Both the position numbers and the translations under genes were made by a program. From contig PMJK01000083.1 in NCBI GenBank assembly GCA_003158505.1, positions 28,261-39,472 on the forward strand: DNA of 11,212 bases. The letters are read 5' to 3'. Below are positions 1-6,199 of this stretch, one piece after another (positions within the stretch are counted from its first letter, which is position 1; every line of letters starts with the position of its first letter). The notes beneath the pieces were generated by a model. The model saw only the letters and a program-made list of their open reading frames with translations. It made no database searches and was not told the origin of the DNA. This stretch comes from Holophagaceae bacterium (GTDB lineage Bacteria > Acidobacteriota > Holophagae > Holophagales > Holophagaceae).

Positions 1-452
1 ACCTGGGCCGTGAGGCGCCGCAGCTGCTCGCCTGGTACCAGGTCCGAAGGGATGAATCCGGCGGAAAAGCTCACCAGGTGGCGGTCCTGGACCCGCTCCA
101 GGGTCTCGCCCAGCCAGGAGCCCAGCTCGCCATCGTGGACGAGCAGGGGTGATCCCTCGAAGGGGAACTCACTGCTGGCCCGCAGGCCCGGAGCCTCTGG
201 CAGTCGCGGCGCCACGAAGCTGCCCCGGCCCTGCACCGTCTGGATCCAGCCCGTGCGCTTCAGGCCCGCGATGGCCTTCAACACGGTGAGGCGATGGACG
301 CCCCAGCGCTGGGCCAACTCCGGCACGGCGGGCAGCCGGGAGCCCGGGCGCCATTCGCCCTGCTGGATCAGGCCGCGCAGCCGCCGCTGCAATTGCAGGT
401 AGAGGGGGCTGGACGCGCCAGGATCGAGGGTGGGATCGAGAACCATGCCCAT
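1..452 (-). CDS. GntR-family regulator of the MocR/PdxR type (N-terminal part, cut by window edge)
   Basis: The minus strand reads 150 codons from an ATG at 452 (alternative ATG at 446) to the left edge without a stop. Residues about 15-82 form a GntR winged helix: PLYLQLQRRLRGLI, then a helix-turn-helix around ELAQRWGVHRLTVLKAIAGL, then the wing QGRGSFV. A linker follows, and residues about 127-146 (LVSFSAGFIPSDLVPGEQLR) look like the opening of a fold-type-I aminotransferase domain, as in MocR/PdxR regulators. Known members bind PLP or amino-acid adducts through that domain and control PLP, GABA or amino-acid genes; the target here is unknown. No strong Shine-Dalgarno precedes either ATG. 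The gene is divergent from the DUF4136 gene. The GntR call is firm; the MocR assignment rests on about 20 residues, and a GntR regulator with another effector domain remains possible. Confidence 0.82.
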   Translation of the reverse strand, partial: MGMVLDPTLDPGASSPLYLQLQRRLRGLIQQGEWRPGSRLPAVPELAQRWGVHRLTVLKAIAGLKRTGWIQTVQGRGSFVAPRLPEAPGLRASSEFPFEGSPLLVHDGELGSWLGETLERVQDRHLVSFSAGFIPSDLVPGEQLRRLTAQ

Positions 453-560
453 CAGGATCGGCCCAAATGCCTTCCAGTTCCAAGAAACGAAACGGAATTC
501 GCAGCCTGGAACAGACCATCCCGGGCAGGGAGGTCGGATTCGGGAATTCCTCAGACCACC

Positions 561-568
561 CTAGACTG
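561..568 (+). promoter_or_regulatory. Candidate -10 element (CTAGACTG) upstream of the DUF4136 gene
   Basis: The 8-mer CTAGACTG, containing a TATAAT-like TAGACT, lies 57 bases before the ATG at 626. The same 8-mer lies 24 bases before the tpx ATG. No convincing -35 box was found at the right spacing, so this is only a recurrent motif in a plausible place. Confidence 0.28.
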
Positions 569-625
569 CTTTTTTGGCTTCAACCCCCCCTCGTTCCAAC
601 CATCCATTGAGGTACCGGAGGCTCC

Positions 626-1159
626 ATGCGCGCCTTGCCCCTTTCCGCCGCCCTGCTGTCCCTGGCCCTGCTCGGGGCCTGCCGCAGCTACGACCTGAGC
701 TACGACTACGATGTAACGGCCACCTTCAGCCGCTACCGGACCTTCGACTACTACACCTCGAAGAAGGGCACGGGCGGCACCACCACCCTCATGGACAAGC
801 GGGTGCGAGCCGCCGTGGAAAAGGAACTGCAGGCCAAGGGCTTTGCGATGGAGACCAAGGCTGATCCCGATTTTCTGGTCACCTACTACCCCATCGTGCA
901 GAACCGGAAGGTCCGCACCAACGTACGCGTGGGCACGGGTTGGGGCTACCGGCCCTTCTACGGCAGCGTGAGCACCAGCCAGGTGCGGCACTACAAGGAA
1001 GGCACCATCGTCATCGAGATCGTGGACTTCAAGACCAACCAGATGATCTGGCAGGGGGCGGCTGCCGGGGCCCTCTCCGGCCTGAACAGCCCCGAGGATG
1101 CCGACGAGGTGGTGCCCAAGGCCGTCCGGGACATCCTGGCCAAGTTCCCCCCGAAATAG
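626..1159 (+). CDS. DUF4136-family lipoprotein
   Basis: A 177-residue protein with a lipoprotein signal: the n-region MR is followed by a hydrophobic stretch ending in the lipobox L16-G17-A18-C19, so Cys19 is the predicted lipidated residue. The mature part begins with a Tyr/Asp-rich segment (YDLSYDYDVTATFSRYRTFDYY) of the kind seen in DUF4136 proteins. Further family-like features are a 'DPDFLVTYYP' strand near 81-90, a Tyr/Gly-rich middle (GTGWGYRPFYG), and IVIEIVDFKTNQMIWQGAA near 128-146. The start is supported by GGAGG at 617-621. DUF4136 proteins are small envelope lipoproteins without an established biochemical role, so none is assigned. It is followed on the same strand by the outer-membrane protein after about 100 bases, which may or may not be a separate transcript. 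Confidence 0.88.
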   Translation: MRALPLSAALLSLALLGACRSYDLSYDYDVTATFSRYRTFDYYTSKKGTGGTTTLMDKRVRAAVEKELQAKGFAMETKADPDFLVTYYPIVQNRKVRTNVRVGTGWGYRPFYGSVSTSQVRHYKEGTIVIEIVDFKTNQMIWQGAAAGALSGLNSPEDADEVVPKAVRDILAKFPPK

Positions 1160-1263
1160 CCGATCCGGCCTCTGCCGTAGGTCGACGCCCCGGATGGACG
1201 CACATCGACCATAATCGACTCCGTTCATCGACATGAGCGTTGCGAGCCCAAGGAAGCCCACGG

Positions 1264-2040
1264 ATGAGCCGAACCAGGATTCGATCCCTGCTGCTCCTAG
1301 CCCTGGGCGCAGGGTTGTCTGCGGGTCCCCCCTTTCTCACCGACGATCCTGAGCCGGTGGACCTGGGTCACCTGGAGTTGTACCTGTTCTCTTCGGGGGA
1401 GCGGATTCCAGGCGTGAGCTCCGGATTCGGCCCGGCCGTGGAATTCAACTACGGCATCCTCCCGGATACCCAGTTCCACCTCATCGTGCCCTATGCCTAC
1501 GATCGGACCCAGGGTCTGCCCTCCCAAGGGGGCCTTGGCGATACGGAAGTGGGGATCAAGTACCGCTTCCTCCACGAGGCCGGTGCCCTCCCTCAAATCG
1601 GGATCTTCCCCTTTGTGGAAATCCCCACCGGCAATGCGGAAAACCGGCTGGGCGCGGGCCACACGCGGGTCTACCTGCCCGTCTGGGCCCAGAAGTCCTG
1701 GGGGCCCTGGACCACCTATGGCGGCTATGGATGGTGGAGGAATCCCGGCGACGGGAACCGGAACTGGACCTATGCAGGGTGGCTCCTCCAGCGGGAACTC
1801 GGGGAGCAGCTGACCCTCGGCGCGGAGGCCTTCCGGACCACGGCCATGACCTGGACCGGGCAGGCCTCCACGGGCTTCAACCTGGGTGGCCAGGTGAATC
1901 TTTCGGCAAAGCACCACCTCCTGTTCAGCGCCGGTCGGAATGTCACCGGAGAGACCCAGACCTATTTCTACCTGGGCTATCAGCTCACCACCGGCCCCTA
2001 TGGCAATCTTGGCGACTGGTTCCACCGATCGCATTCATGA
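1264..2040 (+). CDS. Outer-membrane beta-barrel protein, putative 'transporter' family
   Basis: A 258-residue protein starting at ATG 1264, preceded by AAGGA at 1251-1255; an upstream in-frame TTG at 1240 is less likely because it would add a polar stretch before the signal sequence. Residues 1-20 are a Sec signal peptide (RTRIR, then LLLLALGAGLSA), with likely cleavage after A20. The mature protein opens with GPPFLTDDPEPVDLGHLELY, characteristic of a family often annotated 'transporter' and related to the PF13557 beta-barrels. Alternating aromatic/Gly-rich strands follow (YGILPDTQFHLIVPYAY, LGDTEVGIKYRF, PWTTYGGYGWW, LLFSAGR), fitting an outer-membrane barrel. Substrate is unknown. The DoxX gene follows immediately, suggesting one operon. 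The family assignment comes from remembered sequence resemblance. Confidence 0.8.
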   Translation: MSRTRIRSLLLLALGAGLSAGPPFLTDDPEPVDLGHLELYLFSSGERIPGVSSGFGPAVEFNYGILPDTQFHLIVPYAYDRTQGLPSQGGLGDTEVGIKYRFLHEAGALPQIGIFPFVEIPTGNAENRLGAGHTRVYLPVWAQKSWGPWTTYGGYGWWRNPGDGNRNWTYAGWLLQRELGEQLTLGAEAFRTTAMTWTGQASTGFNLGGQVNLSAKHHLLFSAGRNVTGETQTYFYLGYQLTTGPYGNLGDWFHRSHS

Positions 2041-2051
2041 GGAGTCTCTAC

Positions 2052-2480
2052 ATGTCCCGGAAGCTGGAACCCCTGGATCTCATCCGCATCCTGGTCGGGG
2101 TCGTTTTCCTGACCGAAGGCCTGCTCAAGTTCCTTCGCCCCGAGGAACTCGGTGCGGGCCGGTTCTCCCGAATCGGCCTTCCGATGCCTGGGATGCTGGC
2201 GCCCTTTGTCGGCGCCGTGGAAATCCTGGGTGGCCTGGCCCTGCTCCTGAACCTGGTTCCGGGCTACGCGGCCCTGACCCTCCTAGGCGTGATCGCCACG
2301 GCCCTCCTCACCACCAAGGTTCCGATCCTCCTGGGGCGCCCTTTGGGGCCCTTCACGCTCATGAAGGTGCCGTTCTATGGCTTCTTCGGCTTTCTCCATG
2401 AGTCCCGCGCCGACCTCAGCATGCTCGCCGGCACCCTCGCCCTGCTTTGGCGGAACGGGTTGCGCGTGAAGCACTACTAG
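2052..2480 (+). CDS. DoxX-family membrane protein
   Basis: A 142-residue integral membrane protein with about four hydrophobic segments (near 8-27, 47-68, 72-90 and 105-133). The first carries the DoxX-like pattern LVGVVFLTEGLLKFLRPEEL, and the second has FVGAVEILGGLALLL. The start at ATG 2052 is chosen because GAGGAG at 2039-2044 lies seven bases upstream. An ATG at 2037 overlaps the preceding stop codon (ATGA) but has no ribosome-binding site. The Shine-Dalgarno overlaps the stop of the barrel gene, so translation is probably coupled and the two proteins co-expressed. DoxX proteins are named after a subunit of archaeal thiosulfate:quinone oxidoreductase, but most bacterial members, including this one, have no established reaction. 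The gene converges on the cytochrome gene 23 bases away. Confidence 0.85.
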   Translation: MSRKLEPLDLIRILVGVVFLTEGLLKFLRPEELGAGRFSRIGLPMPGMLAPFVGAVEILGGLALLLNLVPGYAALTLLGVIATALLTTKVPILLGRPLGPFTLMKVPFYGFFGFLHESRADLSMLAGTLALLWRNGLRVKHY

Positions 2481-2503
2481 GAAGCAAAGTCTCCACCGCC
2501 CCT

Positions 2504-2845
2504 TTACTTGATCTTGTAGGGCCAAGTTGGGTGGCATTCCTCGCACTGAACGACCGGGGGAAGGTGTTGCCGGTGGCACTCGGTGCAGGGAACGGGATCA
2601 TGGGGGGAATCATGCGGATTATGCGGGACGTTTTTCGTCAGGGCCTTCATGGCGGGATAGTCGCCGTGGCAGACCATGCAGGCCTCGTCCGGGATGGCCG
2701 CGCTGGTGGGCTTCTCCTTCTGGTGGCAGTCAACGCAGATCATCTTTGCCTCGATGTGGGGCGCCGGCAGTTTCCTCACGTCCACCGGTCGTCCTGCTGC
2801 CAGCAGGCTCGTCAACCCCAGAATTCCGATCCACCGAAGACGCAT
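2504..2845 (-). CDS. Periplasmic small tetraheme cytochrome c
   Basis: A 113-residue protein with a signal peptide (RLRW, then IGILGLTSLLAAG; cleavage near residue 18) and exactly four CXXCH heme-binding motifs: C37-H41 (CVDCH), C56-H60 (CMVCH), C87-H91 (CTECH) and C101-H105 (CEECH). Extra histidines at 30, 75, 78, 82 and 94 could be the distal axial ligands of bis-His hemes. Size, heme count and spacing resemble the cytochrome c3-like/small tetraheme cytochromes (the STC/CctA and flavocytochrome c heme-domain type). Those shuttle electrons across the periplasm between quinol oxidases and terminal or outer-membrane reductases. The ATG at 2845 is chosen because GGAGG lies four bases upstream; the frame stays open further but that extension lacks a ribosome-binding site. 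No redox partner lies nearby, so the partner is unknown. Confidence 0.9.
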   Translation of the reverse strand: MRLRWIGILGLTSLLAAGRPVDVRKLPAPHIEAKMICVDCHQKEKPTSAAIPDEACMVCHGDYPAMKALTKNVPHNPHDSPHDPVPCTECHRQHLPPVVQCEECHPTWPYKIK

Positions 2846-3037
2846 ATGGCCTCCCGTCCAGACCGAGGACGTATGACGACCATGATATCGCATTTGTCTT
2901 CTGCCCCCTGACCGACTCTCACCGGAAAGACGACCACCTGACAGGGATTGCATGTGGGGCGGAGTGGCCCTCAGAGACTCGACGCTTGAAGGCGCCCGCC
3001 GTTGCTGGCCGCCACCGGGAAGAATCCACGGGCGCTA

Positions 3038-3439
3038 TCAAGGCTTGTGCTTGCTCTCCTTGGTCCCAGTGGGGGCGCCGGCCGCCTTCCAGGCACTGAA
3101 GCCGCCTTCGATATGCGCCACCGCTGTCAGCCCCATGTCCTGCACCGTCTGGGTGGTCAGGGCGCTCCGCCAGCCGGCGGCACAGAAAAAGATGAACTCT
3201 TTTGCTTCGCCGAACACCGGCTTGAAATAAGGCGAATCGGGATCGACCCAAAACTCGATCATCCCGCGAGGCGCCGAGAACGCGCCGGGGATGATCCCTT
3301 CACGCTCCAATTCGCGCACATCGCGCACATCGACAAACAGCACCTTCGGATCACCGAGTTTCTCTTGTGCCTGCGCAACGGTATAGGTCTTCACCTGAGC
3401 CATCGCTTCATCAACCAGCGCTCGATAGCCTTTTTTCAT
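3038..3439 (-). CDS. Single-domain rhodanese-like protein
   Basis: A 133-residue cytoplasmic protein with no signal peptide, comprising one rhodanese domain. The conserved FVDVRDVRELEREGIIPGA lies at about 35-53, and the active-site loop C86-A-A-G-W-R-S-A fits the CXXGXR(S/T) pattern. The persulfide-carrying cysteine is thus present, and it ends with the domain's usual HIEGGFSAWKAAGAP. Such proteins transfer sulfane sulfur from thiosulfate or protein persulfides to an acceptor; donor and acceptor cannot be told here. GGGAG lies four bases before the ATG at 3439. Codon use in the first two thirds differs from its neighbours, with many GAT, TAT, GTT, GAA and AAA codons and GCG favoured over GCC, which may mean acquisition by transfer. 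It lies about 100 bases downstream of the yhhQ-type gene on the same strand. Confidence 0.9.
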   Translation of the reverse strand: MKKGYRALVDEAMAQVKTYTVAQAQEKLGDPKVLFVDVRDVRELEREGIIPGAFSAPRGMIEFWVDPDSPYFKPVFGEAKEFIFFCAAGWRSALTTQTVQDMGLTAVAHIEGGFSAWKAAGAPTGTKESKHKP

Positions 3440-3538
3440 GGCGCTCCCGCGGATCAGGAATTCGAAGGCCCCATTTTGAGCAGGGCCGACCGCAGAAAAC
3501 CAGCGAAAAGGGGCGAGGCGGGCTGAAGCGCATTCCCT

Positions 3539-4258
3539 TCATACGTCCTTCACGAAAGGATTGAAGTCGGTCCCCTCGTCGTAGACGTCCACGCCCTCCT
3601 CGCGCTTGAGGAAGCCGACGATGGCATAAGTGATGGGCGTCGCCACGGCCTCGTAGAGCACCTTGAACAGGTAGCCGCTGCCAGCCATCACAAAAATCGT
3701 CGAGACCGGCAGTGTGAAGGCGAAGAGGCCGAAGGTGACCACCAGGCTGTCCACCGCCTGCCCGGCCACCGTGCTCCCGAGGGTGCGGGTCCAGAGCCAA
3801 CGGCCACCAGTCCAGAGTTTCATCTTCGCCATGACATAGCTGTTGACGAACTCCCCGATCCAGAACGCCGCGAGGCTCGCCAGGATGCCCCTGGTCGTCG
3901 CGCCGAAGACGATCTCGAAGGCCCGCTGGTTCTCCTTGGGCCAATCCGGCGCCGCCGGCAGCCACACCATGAAGAGGGCGAAGAAACCCATCAGCACGTT
4001 GGCCAGGAAGGCGACCCAGATGGCCCGGCGGGCGCCGCCGTAGCCGTACACCTCCGTGAAGATGTCGCCGAAGATGTAGGTGATGGGGAAGAGCAGCTGG
4101 GCGCCGCTGAAGATGAAGGGGCCCACCTGGGTCGGCTTGGGTCCCAGCAGGTTGCTGATGAGCAGCACCACCACATAGACATGGACCAGCAGCTCGTAAT
4201 GCCTGAAGGCCGCGAGGCGCTGATTTTTCCCGATGATCTTCTTCAGCAGGGCTTGCAA
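3539..4258 (-). CDS. yhhQ: Queuosine precursor transporter (YhhQ/QPTR family, formerly DUF165)
   Basis: A 239-residue inner-membrane protein with about six hydrophobic segments. Family landmarks are HVYVVVLLISNLLGPK near 26-41, SGAQLLFPITYIFGDIFTEV near 51-70, YGYGGARRAIW at 71-81, the segment around N139-x-Y141 and K145, and R158-T159-x-x-S162 with D170. YhhQ-family proteins import 7-deazaguanine precursors (preQ0/preQ1) for queuosine tRNA modification. The TTG at 4258 is preferred because GGGGAGG lies four bases upstream, the spacing used by several other genes here. A GTG at 4282 would add eight residues (MASDRGGP) with only a weak AGG before it. No other queuosine gene lies in the window, and no preQ1 riboswitch is evident upstream. 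The family call is firm; the start is uncertain. Confidence 0.9.
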   Translation of the reverse strand: MQALLKKIIGKNQRLAAFRHYELLVHVYVVVLLISNLLGPKPTQVGPFIFSGAQLLFPITYIFGDIFTEVYGYGGARRAIWVAFLANVLMGFFALFMVWLPAAPDWPKENQRAFEIVFGATTRGILASLAAFWIGEFVNSYVMAKMKLWTGGRWLWTRTLGSTVAGQAVDSLVVTFGLFAFTLPVSTIFVMAGSGYLFKVLYEAVATPITYAIVGFLKREEGVDVYDEGTDFNPFVKDV

Positions 4259-4816
4259 CGGGCCTCCCCGGTCGGATGCCACAGACTACCTGATGGGCCC
4301 TGTGAGCCAGTGAGAAGGCAAATCTCGACATTTGTTGCCCAGCACTTACTCATGGAAGAAGGCAGAGCCGTCTGATCAGCCCTCACCTCCAGGGCAGCAG
4401 GTTCTCCATTCGGAGGCAGAGAAAGCACCATTCAGCGGAATTCGAACCTCGACTCCCTGGCGGGTCCTATGATCTTGGAGGACCTCTGATCGGTTCCCCA
4501 GCTTGTTCCTGGAGCTTTGGGACCCGGGAGGCTCAAAAGGGTGCAGACCGTTTATGCCATTCTTCCCGGCATCAAAATCCCCGTCACTCTTCTTTGAGGA
4601 TCGGGCGGTGGAAATTCACGAATCTCGGTTATATCAAGTATTGGTAGAGCTTGGCGGTAATCAAAGAAACAACAGGGAACCAACGGTAAGAGGAGACGGG
4701 TTTAACGCAGTGACAGGTGAATTGGGAATTGGGGTGGGTCCCGCGGTTTCCTCTGGCAGTATCCAAGTTCAAGGTGTATTTTTGCCTACCAGCTAGAACC
4801 CTTTGGGAGAGAACAA
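4259..4816. other. Long divergent non-coding interval between yhhQ and the roadblock genes
   Basis: About 550 bases without a convincing gene. The left half is GC-rich like the coding regions; from about 4560 to 4816 the sequence is visibly richer in A and T. Short structures seen: an inverted repeat GGTCCT-N10-AGGACC at 4463-4484; a bulged hairpin AGCT-N9-AGCT flanked by CCC/GGG at 4497-4521; and a tandem 7-mer AATTGGG at 4720-4733. A 97-codon plus-strand frame (4503-4796) and a 64-codon minus-strand frame (4629-4823) exist, but neither has a ribosome-binding site or recognisable protein character. The interval probably holds divergent promoters and an untranslated leader for the gene at 4817; no promoter can be placed with confidence. 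Confidence 0.5.
4463..4484. repeat. Inverted repeat in the divergent interval
   Basis: Perfect 6-base arms, GGTCCT and AGGACC, are separated by 10 bases. It could be an operator for a dimeric regulator or a weak RNA hairpin. It lies far from both flanking starts (about 200 and 330 bases), so no role is assigned. Confidence 0.3.
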
Positions 4817-5548
4817 ATGCCACTGTCTGATAGCCAAGCTAGGGACTCGTGGGATGGCTTCGAGGGAGTAATCCCTGGCTTGGGCGTATCCGACGTGATC
4901 CAGTTGAATCTCCAAAATCGTTTCACTGGCTGTCTGTCGATTCAAAGCGGTGAATCCAAGGGGTTTCTCTACTTTAAGGACGGCGGGATCGTCCATGTGG
5001 AGCATGGAGACAAGGCCGGGGAGGAAGCTTTATATGACATCCTGGAATGGCCCAATGGACGATTCGGGCTTCAGCCGACAGTGACCTCCCTTCGCACCAC
5101 CATCCAGAAGCCCAGTCAGCACCTGCTGCTGGAGGCCGCACGGGTCCTGGATGAGCGACGAGCCGCCCGCATCACCCAGCAAGTCCCAACATTGCCTAAG
5201 GAACCGGGAGCGAAGACATTGAAATCCAGCGAGATCATCGATAAGGTGCGCGCGGTGCCGGGTGTTCTGTTCGCAGTGCTCCAGACCAAGGATGGCACTC
5301 GCGTGGGGGATCAGAGTTTCGAAGCCGAGGTTCTTGCAGGGCAAGGAACCTTTCTGGCCATGGTAGGGAACCAGCTGGCATCCGTCTTCCAAACCGGGGA
5401 GCTGGTCTCCGCCACGGTGGAAGGAAAATCGCGGCATCTATTGCTCCTGGGCACGAAGAGCCTTTACCTTTGTGTTCTGGTCAGCGGGGAAAGCCAGGCT
5501 GGGGCCGTAGAGGCCCAGGTCAGGCAAGCCCTCACCTTGCCTCGCTGA
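4817..5548 (+). CDS. DUF4388 (PATAN-like) and roadblock/LC7 fusion protein
   Basis: A 243-residue soluble protein with no signal peptide or membrane segment. Residues about 14-113 match the DUF4388/PATAN-like pattern: LGVSDVIQLNLQNRFTGCLS, then GFLYFKDGGIVHVEHGDKAG and ALYDILEWPNGRFGL. A polar Pro-containing linker (about 118-136) leads to a roadblock/LC7-like domain at about 138-240: the helix SSEIIDKVRAVPGVLFAVLQ, strands including TFLAMVGNQLASV and HLLLLGTKSLYLCVLV, and a final helix. Roadblock proteins of the MglB type regulate Ras-like GTPases such as MglA. DUF4388 commonly occurs with roadblock domains, receiver domains and GTPases in Acidobacteria and Myxobacteria. GGGAG at 4805-4809 supports the ATG. 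The next roadblock gene starts 19 bases downstream, indicating an operon. The GTPase link is inferred from family knowledge. Confidence 0.8.
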   Translation: MPLSDSQARDSWDGFEGVIPGLGVSDVIQLNLQNRFTGCLSIQSGESKGFLYFKDGGIVHVEHGDKAGEEALYDILEWPNGRFGLQPTVTSLRTTIQKPSQHLLLEAARVLDERRAARITQQVPTLPKEPGAKTLKSSEIIDKVRAVPGVLFAVLQTKDGTRVGDQSFEAEVLAGQGTFLAMVGNQLASVFQTGELVSATVEGKSRHLLLLGTKSLYLCVLVSGESQAGAVEAQVRQALTLPR

Positions 5549-5567
5549 TTTTGAGGGCGGAGGCCAT

Positions 5568-6101
5568 ATGCAGACGGTAATCGATCAGATGAACACGCTT
5601 CCCGGGATCGTGGGCAGCATGGTGTACGACGCCGAAGGGCATGTGCTGGCCAAAGCCTTCCCGGCCCTCTTCGATGGAGATGCGCTCGCCAGCGCCGCGG
5701 GGGTTTTGCTGTTCGGGGTCCCCGGCCTGGAAGTCGCCGCGGGACCGATCTCGACGTTGGATCTGCGATACGGGGAATCGCGCATCGTGGTCCGCCCCAT
5801 CAAGGGTGCGAACCTCCTGCTGTTTTGCACCCGGCAGGCGAACCTGCAGTTCCTGAACATCTCCGTGGGAATGGCCATCCCCAAAATCGAGAAGCTGGTG
5901 GCCGGCCTGACGGCCCTCCCGAAGCCTCCGCTCCCTCCCCCCCCTCCTCCTCCCTCCATCAAAGAGGAACTCAAGGCCAAAGCCGCTCCCGCTGAAACGG
6001 TGGAAGAGCAGGCGAAGGCCCTCAAAGGCTTCGAAAAGGCCTTCATGAAGATGGATTCCTGGATGAGGAAGTCGAGCGACGACCTAGGCCCCCTCACCTG
6101 A
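5568..6101 (+). CDS. Roadblock/LC7-domain protein with polyproline linker and C-terminal helix
   Basis: A 177-residue soluble protein. Residues 1-115 form a roadblock/LC7 (MglB-like) domain: MQTVIDQMNTLPGIVGSMVY, DAEGHVLAKAFPALFD, strands LDLRYGESRIVVRPI and ANLLLFCT, and a closing helix SVGMAIPKIEKLVAGL. A proline-rich linker (118-129, KPPLPPPPPPPS in part) follows, then a charged segment (131-171) predicted helical and ending FEKAFMKMDSWMRK. The start is firm: GGAGG four bases before ATG 5568. Same-strand spacing of 19 bases after the DUF4388-roadblock gene suggests co-transcription and possibly heterodimer formation, since roadblock domains commonly dimerise. The tail could tether another partner; this is inference. 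An 8-C run at 5937-5944 in the linker codons is prone to slippage, but the frame is intact here. Confidence 0.83.
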   Translation: MQTVIDQMNTLPGIVGSMVYDAEGHVLAKAFPALFDGDALASAAGVLLFGVPGLEVAAGPISTLDLRYGESRIVVRPIKGANLLLFCTRQANLQFLNISVGMAIPKIEKLVAGLTALPKPPLPPPPPPPSIKEELKAKAAPAETVEEQAKALKGFEKAFMKMDSWMRKSSDDLGPLT

Positions 6102-6167
6102 GAAGCCCCCGAAAATGGGGATCCTGGGAACAGTTCCTTCCTGGCTGAACGGCATGGGTCGGGAGCG

Positions 6168-6175
6168 CTAGACTG
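6168..6175 (+). promoter_or_regulatory. Candidate -10 element (CTAGACTG) upstream of tpx
   Basis: TAGACT at 6169-6174 lies 25 bases before the tpx ATG. A CTGAAC at 6145-6150, 18 bases further upstream, is a weak -35 candidate. The identical 8-mer precedes the DUF4136 gene at 561-568. If it is a true -10, the leader would be under 25 bases, just enough for the Shine-Dalgarno. Confidence 0.35.
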
Positions 6176-6199
6176 GTCCTTCATCATCAGGAGCAGCCC

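Noticed and set aside
1163..1195. Terminator after the DUF4136 gene (ATCCGG/CCGGAT)
   Set aside because: Six-base arms with a 21-base loop and no T-tract are too weak to call.
551..1261. Minus-strand open frame of 236 codons opposite the DUF4136 gene
   Set aside because: It is a shadow of a GC-rich gene: the plus strand has a lipobox, a Shine-Dalgarno and family-like sequence, while the antisense product has no recognisable character.
4283..4400. Possible preQ1 riboswitch upstream of the queuosine-precursor transporter
   Set aside because: Reading the minus strand, I found neither the class I loop signature nor a convincing pseudoknot, so nothing beyond the gene's function supports it.
4430..4475. 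tRNA-like GGTTCGAATTCC on the minus strand
   Set aside because: The flanking bases do not form a T-stem, and no anticodon arm, D arm or acceptor stem could be built around it.
4754..4771. Sigma-54 promoter (TGGCAG-N5-AAGTT)
   Set aside because: The -24 half is good, but the -12 half has GT instead of the essential GC, and no enhancer-binding protein gene is nearby.
4503..4796. Plus-strand 97-codon frame in the divergent interval
   Set aside because: No ribosome-binding site, no recognisable domain, and uneven composition across the frame.
4680..4816. Cyclic-di-GMP (GEMM) riboswitch before the roadblock genes
   Set aside because: An ACGCAGTGACAGG stretch looked suggestive, but the conserved GEMM core and paired stems are missing.
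6106..6119. Terminator after the second roadblock gene (CCCC/GGGG hairpin)
   Set aside because: The stem is only about four pairs with no T-run, so termination there cannot be supported.
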